This document shows, in pieces, positions 53,116 to 61,463 of a DNA stretch of 64,000 nt. The notes beneath the pieces were generated by a model, which worked only from the letters and a program-made list of their open reading frames with translations, was not told the origin of the DNA and ran no database searches. Source of the DNA: Elusimicrobiota bacterium. Its GTDB lineage: Bacteria; Elusimicrobiota; Elusimicrobia; FEN-1173; JAKLIF01. A program made the translations under genes and the position numbers. Location of the stretch: NCBI GenBank assembly GCA_022709755.1, contig JAKLIF010000006.1, positions 69,517-133,516 on the forward strand. Reading direction: 5' to 3'. Position 1 is the first letter of the stretch. Every line of letters begins with the position of its first letter.

Positions 53116-54471
53116 TTATTCGTCCTTTCCTGAATAATGGGCCAGCGTCGCCAACTGCATGAGGATCTGCACATCGGTCCGGGCGGACTGCACCCGGGCC
53201 TCCAGCGCCCGGAGGTTGGCGTTTTGGACCTCGATGAAATTGGATCTTCCCATCTGATAGGACTCGTAGGTCAATCGGGCCAACTCCGCCGTTTCCTCGA
53301 CGGATTGAAGGTCGATCCTCTTCTGGGCCGATAATCCCGCCAATCGGTCATGTGTTTGGTCCCACGCCTTTCGGAATTCCCTCTCCCCGAGCGTTCCCCT
53401 CTCTTCCGCGGCCCGTGATTGGGCCTCCTGGACTTCAATGTCGCTCCGGATTCTTCGCCCGTCGATCAATGGCAGGCTGGCCATGATCCCCACTGTGTTC
53501 TGGTGGATGGTCTCCAATTTCGGCCCGTTGGGATAATCGAGCGATGTCTTGGCGGAAAGATGGAATTTGGGCCACCGGTCCGATGACAGGCTTCGGGCGG
53601 CGCTCTCATGGGACCGGGCCATTTCTGAATGGACGCGGACTTGGGGGGGCGCCGGATCCGGCGCCGCTCGCCACTGGATGGACAACGCCTTCATCAGGGA
53701 GTCGATCGAATCCAGTTTCAACAGGAGCGTGGGTGGTTCCGCTCCGGGAGGCAGCGATCGCGCCAGCGACTCTTCCATCGGGAACGAGGCGTCGGTGTCC
53801 GTTCGACGGCCTGTCAGAAAAAAAAGTTCCCGCACGGTCACCGCCAGATCCGCCTGGGCCTGACGGAACTGTCGTTGCCGGGTCAGGACCTCCTGGTGGG
53901 CCGACAGGAGGTCCATCCTCCCGGCGGTTCCGGCCTTGTGCCGGAGTTCGATGTCGGAATGTTGGGTGTTCGCCAGCTTCAGGGCGTCGCTGAGCGATCG
54001 CAGTCGTTCCATCTCCATCAATATCTGGAAATAGACCATCCGGGATTGGAGTTTCAGCTGTTTCTCCGTCAGGCGGATCTCTTCCTGTTTGGATTCCAGC
54101 GCGTGTCCCGCCCCGATCCAGCCGTGTCGGGTGGATCGGAAGTCCCAGATCAGCCAGTTCAGCGCCGGTCCGACGCTGTAGTTCACGTTGTCTCCGAGCT
54201 GGATGGGGGCTCCTCCTCCCGGCGAGATGGAAGCGATCTCACTGACGTATTTCCAATTGCCGTCCAGTGAGAGTTTCGGGGAGGAAGAGGAGAGACGGCT
54301 CTGCCGGCTCCGGTCGAGGGCTTCGGCTTCCTTTTTGAGCGCCCTCAGTCGGGGAGAAGAACTCAGCGTTTCCGCCTGGACCTGCTCCATCCGCAGTTCC
54401 AGGACAGGGGTTTCCGCGGCCCAGGACGGTGTCGTCAGTAGAAGGAGTATCGGGAAAAAGACGGTCTTCAT
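53116..54471 (-). CDS. TolC-family outer-membrane efflux channel
   Basis: 451 residues from ATG 54471, overlapping the TetR stop (ATGA). A signal peptide (about 1-18, ending PSWA-A) precedes two OEP repeats with long amphipathic helices (LKLQSRMVYFQILMEMERL; TYESYQMGRSNFIEVQNA), the usual TolC pattern. Its presence inside the operon gives this exporter a dedicated exit, unlike E. coli ybhGFSR, which has none. Confidence 0.92.
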   Translation of the reverse strand: MKTVFFPILLLLTTPSWAAETPVLELRMEQVQAETLSSSPRLRALKKEAEALDRSRQSRLSSSSPKLSLDGNWKYVSEIASISPGGGAPIQLGDNVNYSVGPALNWLIWDFRSTRHGWIGAGHALESKQEEIRLTEKQLKLQSRMVYFQILMEMERLRSLSDALKLANTQHSDIELRHKAGTAGRMDLLSAHQEVLTRQRQFRQAQADLAVTVRELFFLTGRRTDTDASFPMEESLARSLPPGAEPPTLLLKLDSIDSLMKALSIQWRAAPDPAPPQVRVHSEMARSHESAARSLSSDRWPKFHLSAKTSLDYPNGPKLETIHQNTVGIMASLPLIDGRRIRSDIEVQEAQSRAAEERGTLGEREFRKAWDQTHDRLAGLSAQKRIDLQSVEETAELARLTYESYQMGRSNFIEVQNANLRALEARVQSARTDVQILMQLATLAHYSGKDE

Positions 54472-55124
54472 CGCTTTTTCCACCCCCTTTTCGTGTCGGA
54501 ACGGAGCCCTTTGAGGGCCATCTCGACGCGTTGAAAGATGATCTGGTCCGACAGGAGGAGGGACCTCAACTCGGACGATCCCTTCAGGGGCAGCCCCATG
54601 CCGATCACCCGTTCCAACAGGGCGATGATGATGAAGGGAGCCACGACGCTGCCGGCCAAGAACGCCAGGGCGGCCTCCGGCGCGATCGGGCGCAGCGATC
54701 CCCGGCGCTGGCACTGCTTCACCAACTCCAGCAGGATCGTCAGGTGCCGAGGGATGTTCGTCGTGACGAAACGGAACGCCTCCTGTTCCTTCTCCAACAG
54801 GTCCTTGATGATGGACAGGGCCAGGCTGCGGTTGTCCCGGGCGAACCGTCCGAAAGCGATGAGGGCGCGCTCTAGTTGTTTTTCCGGTGTTCCCCGGGAG
54901 GAGGATTCGAGGCGGAACGTCTTAAAGAACTCCTCGTAGATCTCTTGGAGAGCCCTCCGACCGAATGCCTCCTTGGTCTTGAAATGGTAATGGAACATGC
55001 CGAGGTTGACTCCCGTGCGGGCGGCCAATTGGCGGACGGACAGGCCGGAGAGTCCGGCGGCGCGGATCATCTCTTTCCCCGTGTCGAGGAGGATGCGGTT
55101 GGTGTTGCGGGATGGACGGGTCAT
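54468..55124 (-). CDS. TetR/AcrR-family repressor of the efflux operon (CecR-like position)
   Basis: 218 residues. The N-terminal helix-turn-helix is clear (LSVRQLAARTGVNLGMFHYHFKTKEAF, about 27-54). The ligand-binding C-terminal half contains LERALIAFGRFARDNRSLALS and a hydrophobic stretch near 155-175. ATG 55124 has AGGAG 5 nt upstream. It is the first gene of the operon and the -10 of its promoter lies inside a palindrome, so it should repress its own synthesis and the exporter until a ligand binds. Confidence 0.92.
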   Translation of the reverse strand: MTRPSRNTNRILLDTGKEMIRAAGLSGLSVRQLAARTGVNLGMFHYHFKTKEAFGRRALQEIYEEFFKTFRLESSSRGTPEKQLERALIAFGRFARDNRSLALSIIKDLLEKEQEAFRFVTTNIPRHLTILLELVKQCQRRGSLRPIAPEAALAFLAGSVVAPFIIIALLERVIGMGLPLKGSSELRSLLLSDQIIFQRVEMALKGLRSDTKRGWKKR

Positions 55125-55153
55125 GGAGGCTCCTGGGATTATAAATAGACGCC

Positions 55154-55188
55154 TGTATAATTATACATCCGTATAGATAAAAAATCAA
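55154..55188 (-). promoter_or_regulatory. Promoter with overlapping TetR-type operator
   Basis: On the minus strand TTGATT (55188-55183), 17-nt spacer, TATAAT (55165-55160, perfect). A perfect 14-bp palindrome (TGTATAATTATACA, 55154-55167) covers the -10 and extends with weaker symmetry to about 30 bp (CGTaTA/TAgACG flanks). This is the expected place for a TetR operator. Confidence 0.82.
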
Positions 55189-55238
55189 GCCCCTCCCGGG
55201 GAGAGACTGGCGGTGACGGATCGGCGGGGTCTTGAGGC

Positions 55239-55257
55239 GGCCCCGGAACGGGGGGCC
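55239..55257 (-). terminator. Stem-loop at the end of bfr
   Basis: GGCCCC and GGGGCC (55252-55257 and 55239-55244) form a 6-bp GC stem with a 7-nt loop, starting inside the bfr stop codon. No U-tract follows, so terminator function is uncertain. Confidence 0.35.
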
Positions 55258-55721
55258 TAGATCTGAGTGGTGAGGAAGATGGGCAGGGTCATGTGCCCGA
55301 TCTGGTCCTGGAGTTCCTCGATCTTGTCCATGTGCATGTCTTCATCGTTGAGGATCTTCTCCAGAACTTCGCGGGTTGCAAAATCGTTCACGTCCCCGGC
55401 CAGTTTGATGGCCTCATTATAGGCTTTGATGGCTCCGGCTTCGGCTTCACGGTCGTTGGCCAGTTGTTTGGTGGCGTCGGCTCCGATATTGATCTTTTTT
55501 AGGTCGCTGACGACGGGGAGGCCTTCCAGGAAGAGGATCCGGCCGATCAGTTTCTCGGCATGTTTCATCTCATCGATGGCCCGTTTTTCAAAATGTTTGT
55601 GGAGTTTTTCGTATCCCCAGTTGGCGCACATCTCCGAGTGCACCATATACTGGTTGATGGCGGTCAGTTCGTCCGCCAGTAAGGAGTTTAGAGTCTGGAT
55701 GAGTTTGTCATTGCCTTTCAT
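55257..55721 (-). CDS. bfr: Bacterioferritin
   Basis: 154 residues from ATG 55721, the normal length. Four-helix-bundle ferroxidase ligands are visible: Glu18 in ADELTAINQY, Glu51/His54 in IDEMKHAEK, the second pair in NDREAEAG and NDEDMHMD. The Met of DEMKH, which binds haem between subunits in bacterioferritins, is present. It stores iron as a 24-mer in the cytoplasm and protects against oxidants. An upstream in-frame extension (MLACIRRR...) covers the promoter and was rejected. It lies beside a TonB-dependent receptor gene, so iron is a common theme. Confidence 0.94.
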   Translation of the reverse strand: MKGNDKLIQTLNSLLADELTAINQYMVHSEMCANWGYEKLHKHFEKRAIDEMKHAEKLIGRILFLEGLPVVSDLKKINIGADATKQLANDREAEAGAIKAYNEAIKLAGDVNDFATREVLEKILNDEDMHMDKIEELQDQIGHMTLPIFLTTQI

Positions 55722-55771
55722 GGTCGTTTTCCTCCCCTTCAAGATCGCCGGATGAGATCTTCGGCGTATAC

Positions 55772-55800
55772 ATGCTAGCAAGGTGAAATGGGGGTGTCAA
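55772..55800 (-). promoter_or_regulatory. Promoter of bfr
   Basis: On the minus strand TTGACA (55800-55795, perfect), 17-nt spacer, TAGCAT (55777-55772); a leader of about 45 nt leads to ATG 55721. Confidence 0.68.
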
Positions 55801-55834
55801 TCGGGAGGGTTTTTTGACGGAAGTCGGACGATGC

Positions 55835-57739
55835 TTAATCCTGAACGGGGCCGAACTTCACGGTCATCCCTCCGTAATAGAGTCGAGGGATATAATAGTT
55901 CCCCACTCCTCCCGGGAATTCTTCCGGATGCCTGGCCCTGGTCAGGTTTTGTCCCGCGAGGAAGAACTCCATGTTCTTGAAGGTGTACATCAAGCGGGCA
56001 TCAAGGCGCGTGTAAGCCGGTAAAAACCTGGTCCCTCCGAAACGACTGGTGGTGCGATACCCCGTTTTATAGCCGGCGTCGGCGCTCGCGGATAGCCCTT
56101 TCCAGATGTGGGAATAAAAGCCGACATTGGTTTTATGGTTCGGGGTGTCGTCGGTGATGCTTGGATTCGCTTTGTCATCCGTGATCGATTCAAACGTATA
56201 GTTGGCGTACACATACCGGTTTTTTTGGAAACGATAGCGCCCTTTCGCTTCGATCCCGCGAGCGATGGCGTCGTTGATCCGCCCGGTCGTGACTCCGGAG
56301 GGGTTGGTCGCCAGTTGGCCGTGCATTCCGACGACGGTCATGTAATAGAAGGAGATTTCCGTGTCGAGCTTCTTCTCCATGAAATTTCCCAGATGGGAGA
56401 TCTCCGAAGACGTCACTCGCGTGACGCCCAGATGCTTGTTCCCGACGAGATTCAGCGCCGAGCTGTTCCCCTGTTGGTAGAAGATGTCGGGCAACGTGGG
56501 TGACATCGCGTATGAGATCCGCAGGGTATGGTTTTTGTTCACAGGACTGATCGCCGAGGCCTGGTAGGCCGGTTGTGTCCCGGCAATGTCCGAGTGCTCC
56601 AGGGAGAAGGCCCCCGTCAGTGTGAGTTTGCTCAATATTTTCCAGGATTGGTTCGCAAACCCCCGATAGATCGCGTTCCTCCTCCTCGGGTCCGATGAAC
56701 CGAAATAATCCGGGCAGTTCACCACGTTGTCGCGGTAACTGATCCCGATAGCCGTATTGAGACTGCTTTTCCCCCATCCGTGGTTCAGGAGAGCTTCCGC
56801 GTCATATTGGTAATTGCGATAGTCGATGGTCGGGAAACTATCCCTGCGGGAGCCCGTCATTTCAAGGGAAGAATCCCATCCGAAGTCCTGGGTGTATTTC
56901 ACCGTCTGGAAATTCTCTCTGAATTCTTTCTCAAAGCCGGGGTGCAACCAATCGTTGGCCGGCGTATCGTTGCCGATATTCCCCCCAAAGATTTCCAATG
57001 TGCCTTTGGGTGTCGGATTCCAAAATCCGCGCAGGTTGATCTTGTTCGTATTGGACACATCGGTGCCGATCTTATTTCCTGCCGCATCGACAAATCCGTT
57101 GCTGGATCGGTACGTGTGGCTCACGCGCAATCCGTATGTTTTGCCGGCTGTTTCGACGGTTTCCGCGATACGGCCATTGGCCTGGTTCCCGTAGAGAGTG
57201 TCGATGGTGACGGCCGTTTCTTGAGGTCTCTTGGTGATGATGTTGATGACCCCGAAGCCGGCATTGGACCCGAAGAGAGCCGCGTTGGGACCCCGGACGA
57301 TCTCGATCCGTTCGATGTCCTGAAGCTGAACGGGGATGTTCTGCCAGTAAACCGCCACGCCGCCGGCCAGCAGGTAGATGCTTCTCCCGTCGATCAGCAC
57401 CTGCATGCTGCCGATGTTCTCATCCGCGAAACCCCGCGTGGTGGCGATGGTATAGTTGTTCCAGATGGATCGCGTGTCGTAGACATCCATTCCCACTCGA
57501 TATCTCAGCAGATCCCAGATGTTCAACGCTTTGGACGCGGCGATCTCGTCCGAGGTGAGGACGTCGATGGTGGTCGGGGACTCTTGGATGGATTGGGTCC
57601 GTCGGGAGGGAGTGAAAACCGTTTCAATGTCCATGAACAACAACTCTTCCGTTGCGATGCCGGGATCCCTCTCGGCCGCGACGAGCGGAGGCAACATCAA
57701 GATCAGACTCAACAATACAGGCAGGCGATGGCGTCTCAT
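55835..57739 (-). CDS. TonB-dependent outer-membrane receptor
   Basis: 634 residues. A signal peptide (about 1-22, ending PLVAA) is followed by a candidate TonB box (IETVFTPSR), a plug domain (about 50-165: TTRGFADENIGSMQVLIDG, VRGPNAALFGSNAGFGVINIITKR) and a 22-strand-type barrel ending with aromatic VKFGPV. The ligand cannot be read from sequence; nearby bacterioferritin suggests an iron compound, but vitamin B12 or sugars are possible. It lies 72 nt after a FecR-domain gene and may share its transcript. Confidence 0.93.
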   Translation of the reverse strand: MRRHRLPVLLSLILMLPPLVAAERDPGIATEELLFMDIETVFTPSRRTQSIQESPTTIDVLTSDEIAASKALNIWDLLRYRVGMDVYDTRSIWNNYTIATTRGFADENIGSMQVLIDGRSIYLLAGGVAVYWQNIPVQLQDIERIEIVRGPNAALFGSNAGFGVINIITKRPQETAVTIDTLYGNQANGRIAETVETAGKTYGLRVSHTYRSSNGFVDAAGNKIGTDVSNTNKINLRGFWNPTPKGTLEIFGGNIGNDTPANDWLHPGFEKEFRENFQTVKYTQDFGWDSSLEMTGSRRDSFPTIDYRNYQYDAEALLNHGWGKSSLNTAIGISYRDNVVNCPDYFGSSDPRRRNAIYRGFANQSWKILSKLTLTGAFSLEHSDIAGTQPAYQASAISPVNKNHTLRISYAMSPTLPDIFYQQGNSSALNLVGNKHLGVTRVTSSEISHLGNFMEKKLDTEISFYYMTVVGMHGQLATNPSGVTTGRINDAIARGIEAKGRYRFQKNRYVYANYTFESITDDKANPSITDDTPNHKTNVGFYSHIWKGLSASADAGYKTGYRTTSRFGGTRFLPAYTRLDARLMYTFKNMEFFLAGQNLTRARHPEEFPGGVGNYYIPRLYYGGMTVKFGPVQD

Positions 57740-57811
57740 ATCGTATCTCTTCTTTGCCGCCGCGACTCTCTTAAACTCAAAACAGGCTGTCGGATCGGAT
57801 TCGATGGGGCT

Positions 57812-58639
57812 TTATTCAGGAAAGGATTCCTTCTCCATGTCCTGTATTTCCTTCTGCATGTCGTCGGGCGGAGGTTCGCCGGTGCTCGGCGGATTCCGCT
57901 GGTTGAACTGTTTCCGATAGTCGTCCATCTCCTGCTGAACACCCTGGCGCCAGTTTTCCATGTATTCCACGTTCATCTTGCGCACCTCTTCCATGTTCTG
58001 GCGATAGTATTCCGTCTGTTTGGTGAACAGTTCCGCGACGGTTTTTCGGTATTCCTCGAACTCTGCCGATAGATCGGTCGGTTTTGACGGCTGTTGTCCG
58101 TATTTGACGTTGGATTGTTTGTTCGCGGGGATCTCGACGGGGGCGGATTTCTCATCGGCGCTGGCCGCGACGCTCCCTTCGAAAACGGCCACATCGGCCG
58201 TCGTGCTGGAACAGTCGGTGACGAAAACGGTGCCCCGTACGGACGCCACGCACACGGGCGTCCTCACGGAGAATTTCGCCGGGCCGCGATTGTTCTTCCC
58301 CGTCAGGGTGTTGAGCAGTCGCCCTTGATAGAGTTGGATCAGGAAAGTCCTCACGGAATTGGAAAAGGAGGCGTTCTGAATGGTGAGGGCGGAATTCTTG
58401 TCGACGCGGAGCGCGGTGCCATCGTCGTAGATCAGCTCGGCCGAACCCGTCAGTCCCGTCCGGATGGTGGCTCCGACGGAGCATTTCATCCCCTTGACGG
58501 CGGCGATGAGCGGGGCGTGGGCGGCGGTGCTGATGCGGACGTCCCCATGGACGGCCGTCAGGATGGCTTCTCCGGATTCCGCGCAGACCAAGGCCGGCGC
58601 AAGGAACAAGAAACCCAAGGATAAAATCGCTGTTTTCAT
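57812..58639 (-). CDS. Secreted FecR-domain protein
   Basis: 275 residues from ATG 58639. A signal peptide (about 1-20, ending LVCA) is followed by a FecR beta-domain (about 25-165: VHGDVRIS, IRTGLTGSAELIYDDGTALRVDKNS, FSVRTPVCVASVRGTVFVT) and a Lys/Gln/Glu-rich coiled tail with MNVEYMENW-type repeats. Classical FecR has an inner-membrane anti-sigma segment and a partner sigma factor; neither is present here, so it is a stand-alone periplasmic or surface FecR protein rather than a TonB-receptor switch. Start-site evidence is weak because no clear ribosome-binding site precedes ATG. Confidence 0.82.
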   Translation of the reverse strand: MKTAILSLGFLFLAPALVCAESGEAILTAVHGDVRISTAAHAPLIAAVKGMKCSVGATIRTGLTGSAELIYDDGTALRVDKNSALTIQNASFSNSVRTFLIQLYQGRLLNTLTGKNNRGPAKFSVRTPVCVASVRGTVFVTDCSSTTADVAVFEGSVAASADEKSAPVEIPANKQSNVKYGQQPSKPTDLSAEFEEYRKTVAELFTKQTEYYRQNMEEVRKMNVEYMENWRQGVQQEMDDYRKQFNQRNPPSTGEPPPDDMQKEIQDMEKESFPE

Positions 58640-58705
58640 GACAATGTCAACGATAGAACATCCGCAGCGAAGCTGCAATAGGGACTTGGGAATCCCGTGT
58701 CCTCA

Positions 58706-59539
58706 TCAGGGTTTGAGCACTCCCTGAACCACCAGCAGGATGATGATCACGATGAGGGTGCCGACACTCAAGGCAAAATGGATGGATGGTCTTACCGTGT
58801 CCGGCGGTTTTCTGTCGGGTCTGTGTATCAACATATACCAGCTGATTGCGAACGAAAAATAGGTTATTCCCACTAATAGTGCGCAGACCAACAGTCCATG
58901 GACAAAGGGACGGTTTTTAAATTGAGGATATATTTTCCCGTAAAACATGGATGAAAGGGACAGACCGACAAAAGCAGTGATGAGTTTGGTTTGCCAGGGG
59001 ATAGTCGTATCCTTTGACGATTCCAGGTCTTCGATGGATTCCATCGTGGGCACGATCTTGGGAGACGGGTCTCGGCGGAATCGCCGCAGAAATTCGTTCA
59101 GCTCGTCCGCCGCGTGGTTGGCCCCCGATATATCCGTCAGAAGCATTTTAAGGGGCCCCCCCTTTGTCTGGGCGATGAGGTGGCCGCTTTGTTCCCAGAG
59201 GGATCGTTCCGAAGAGATCGAATCCACATCGCCGAGAAAAATAGATTCCTCGTGATTATCTCTGAAGACCCTGTCCTTGCGGAAGACGAATTGTTTTGAC
59301 CGGAGGTCCGCCCGGATCGTGATCCTGTAATTTCCGAAGAACAGCCCCGCATTCATCGCGGCCCAGACCAGGATGACGATGGGTAGATTATGGGGGCTAT
59401 CGCAGTGGGTGAGCCCGTTGATCGCCAGATAGATGGTGAAGGCCAGAAAGGAGTTGCCGATGACTGAGGAAACGATGAAACCGAACAGCCGGTTTTCGGT
59501 GACTGTTATTTGGTGATCGGTTTTTTCAATCCTGACCAC
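58706..59539 (-). CDS. Hypothetical membrane protein
   Basis: 277 residues from GTG 59539, whose G overlaps the stop of the preceding gene (TAGTG). Two membrane segments near the N-terminus (about 20-45 and 53-73) enclose a short loop. A soluble middle (about 80-190) contains RSKQFVFRKDRVFRDNHEES, like PH-like membrane proteins. Three more segments follow at the C-terminus (about 190-275). I recognise no family. It is co-translated with the DUF3795 gene. Confidence 0.65.
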   Translation of the reverse strand: MVRIEKTDHQITVTENRLFGFIVSSVIGNSFLAFTIYLAINGLTHCDSPHNLPIVILVWAAMNAGLFFGNYRITIRADLRSKQFVFRKDRVFRDNHEESIFLGDVDSISSERSLWEQSGHLIAQTKGGPLKMLLTDISGANHAADELNEFLRRFRRDPSPKIVPTMESIEDLESSKDTTIPWQTKLITAFVGLSLSSMFYGKIYPQFKNRPFVHGLLVCALLVGITYFSFAISWYMLIHRPDRKPPDTVRPSIHFALSVGTLIVIIILLVVQGVLKP

Positions 59540-59889
59540 TAGCGTCTTTTTATCGAGTGGAGTTTCTGGGCGGCCATCGCGTTGGCGTGGCCGTCGAGGC
59601 CGATGGATTTTATTTGGGCGATACAAGCGGCCCGGTCGGAACGGAAGATGAATCCGAATATCCGGGAGATGATGTTGTTGAATTTCTTGCAGTCGACGGG
59701 GTTTTGAAACTCATCACAGGCGGCGCAGGAAGGGATCTTCTTCTCGATACAGCAGATGCGGATCTTGCACCAGGAGGCTTTTTCGTTCTTATGACACCCC
59801 GGACATTTCTCGATCAGGAACGCCTTGCAAGCCCCGCAATAGAGACCGCAATAAGCCACCGACTCCGGGTCTGCTGTTACCTCACGCAT
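59539..59889 (-). CDS. DUF3795-type cysteine-rich protein
   Basis: 116 residues with 13 cysteines in a zinc-ribbon-like layout (YCGLYCGACKAF, CPGCHKNE, CKIRICCIEKK, CAACDEF, DCKKF). This is the DUF3795 pattern, a small cytoplasmic protein of unknown function in many anaerobes, probably metal-binding. ATG 59889 is used; the next gene overlaps by one base. Confidence 0.85.
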   Translation of the reverse strand: MREVTADPESVAYCGLYCGACKAFLIEKCPGCHKNEKASWCKIRICCIEKKIPSCAACDEFQNPVDCKKFNNIISRIFGFIFRSDRAACIAQIKSIGLDGHANAMAAQKLHSIKRR

Positions 59890-59925
59890 GGACCAGTCCG
59901 TGTGTCTGTGGACTGAGATGGACGA

Positions 59926-60237
59926 TCAGCTGCCGCCACCGGCTTTTCTGTTGAAGATCGAGCGCATGAACCCACCCCCGGCTTTGGTTCCTGCCGCCGG
60001 GCCGCCGACATCCGAATGCTTCTTGTGTTCGGTCTTGTCGGTTTCCCCCTCTTTGTCGGGTTGGATCGGCGGGATCTCCTCCTTGACGAGCTTTTTGCGT
60101 TCCGCTTCTTCATCCTGGGGAAGATGGCATTTCTTATATTTTTTACCGGACCCGCAATGGCAAGGTTCGTTCCGCCCGAGGGTGGACGGCATGTCCCCGT
60201 TGGAGGACGTTAACTTCGATTTTATTTTTTCGAACAT
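59926..60237 (-). CDS. SEC-C-motif protein
   Basis: 103 residues. The zinc-binding SEC-C motif (GRNEPCHCGSGKKYKKCH, about 21-38) is the same as the SecA C-terminal tail, here as a small free protein with a charged, Gly-rich tail (KAGGGFMRSIFNRKAGGGS). SEC-C proteins may bind the ribosome or SecB. The start ATG 60237 has AAAGGA somewhat far upstream. The 107-nt space before it is AT-rich and may hold a promoter (TATAAA with a weak -35). Confidence 0.8.
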   Translation of the reverse strand: MFEKIKSKLTSSNGDMPSTLGRNEPCHCGSGKKYKKCHLPQDEEAERKKLVKEEIPPIQPDKEGETDKTEHKKHSDVGGPAAGTKAGGGFMRSIFNRKAGGGS

Positions 60238-60344
60238 AGTCTGTCGATCATCCTTTCACGTTCTGTGATTATGGCAATTATTGATGAATCTAGTTTATAT
60301 TGTAGAAATTAATCTTGATGAATATAAAGGATATTTTGTGAGCG

Positions 60345-60767
60345 TTATAGTTTGATGACCAAGAGGGCTCCCAAAGTCATAAATCCGATGCCTGTCCACT
60401 GCAGGATTGTCAGCCTTTCCCCCAGGAAGAGAACGGATAGACTCACTGCGATGACCATGCTGAGCTTGTCGATGGGGGCCACCACGGAGGCCGGCCCGTT
60501 TTTTAGAGCAAAAAAATAACAAAGCCATGAAAAGCCCGTCGCAATCCCCGACAGGACGAGAAAAGTGAGACTTTGTTTCGGTAAAATAAAGGGGTTCTTC
60601 CATTCACCCCGAGTGATCACAACAGGCGTCAGGAACGAGACGATGACCAGCGTGCGTATTAGTGTGGCAAGATTGGAAGAGATATCTTTCACCCCCAGTT
60701 TGGCCAGCACGGCGGTGAGACCGGCGAAGAAGGCCGAACCCAACGCATAAAGTTTCCAATTCAACAT
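60345..60767 (-). CDS. EamA-family small transporter
   Basis: 140 residues, five membrane segments, one EamA half (ATLIRTLVIVSFLTPVV, FYFALKNGPASVVAPIDKLS, ERLTILQWTGIGFMTLGALLV). Single-half proteins of this type form dimers and are probable metabolite or drug exporters. ATG 60767 has GGAGG 5 nt upstream. Confidence 0.87.
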   Translation of the reverse strand: MLNWKLYALGSAFFAGLTAVLAKLGVKDISSNLATLIRTLVIVSFLTPVVITRGEWKNPFILPKQSLTFLVLSGIATGFSWLCYFFALKNGPASVVAPIDKLSMVIAVSLSVLFLGERLTILQWTGIGFMTLGALLVIKL

Positions 60768-61116
60768 AATGTCCTCCAGGTTCTCGAATTCGAAATCGGG
60801 GAAATAACAACGATTATATTCAACGATTTATTTGCAGGTCTACTTGGAAAAATGAAAAGTATTGGTGTTGATTATGAACTTTGAAATATTTTTGAAACAC
60901 CGTTATGTGTCCTACGCCAAAGGCTTCGGATCACCAAAACGACCAGACACGCCACTCTGAAGCCCCGGCGAAAGATGACTGCCCCGCTTTGGTTTGCGCG
61001 CCTATTGCACTTTAATCATTTCCTCGGGGACTTCGCCTCGGTCAGGACTGTTGGAAAAGATCGATATCTTTCAGAACAGGATTTTACGAGCCCCCCTTCG
61101 GAGGACTCTTAAAATC
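60768..61116. other. 349-nt stretch without a recognised gene
   Basis: No open frame of convincing length or codon pattern was found on either strand, and no repeat shared with the rest of the window. AT-rich at its left end (60768-60900), GC-richer near the tRNA. It could hold the tRNA 3' trailer and a promoter for the EamA gene. Confidence 0.5.
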
Positions 61117-61187
61117 CTGCCCCGCTAGGACTTGAACCTAGAATACCTGGTTCAGAGCCAGGCGTGTTACCATTACACCACGGGGCA
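61117..61187 (-). tRNA. tRNA-Gln (anticodon CTG)
   Basis: Folds as a normal tRNA on the minus strand: acceptor TGCCCCG / CGGGGCA (7 bp), D-arm GTGTAATGGTAACAC, anticodon arm CCTGG-CTCTGAA-CCAGG with CTG at positions 34-36, variable TATT, T-arm CTAGG-TTCAAGT-CCTAG, discriminator G. The CCA end is not encoded. CTG reads CAG (Gln). Confidence 0.92.
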
Positions 61188-61235
61188 AAAATCGGAAGTT
61201 TCTTTGCCTGGTTGCCAGGCGCACCCTTCTCATCG

Positions 61236-61353
61236 CTTCGGGTGTCAGCGGCGGTGCATCGCCCCGAAAACTCCGCAGATGTTACCATTACACCACGCAC
61301 TTTTCGTGCAACTCCAAGTGTCCGCGGCGTGACACAGTCACGAAAGCTCCGCT
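61236..61353. repeat. Decayed tRNA-like repeat
   Basis: The 17-nt tRNA D-arm string (61281-61297) is an exact copy of tRNA-Gln positions 61166-61182, but no acceptor or anticodon arm follows. It sits between two diverged copies of a 42-nt unit (61236-61277 and 61312-61353, 29 of 42 matches by my count). This looks like a lost tRNA gene or recombination scar. Confidence 0.55.
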
Positions 61354-61463
61354 GGGGGCAATAAATCTGAAAAAGATGGGAAAGATCACGTCGTCGACAC
61401 CAACTGCTATGTTAACACTTTTGAATCGGGGGGTTCAAGGGCCTCTCTTCCGGCCGGCTGGCG

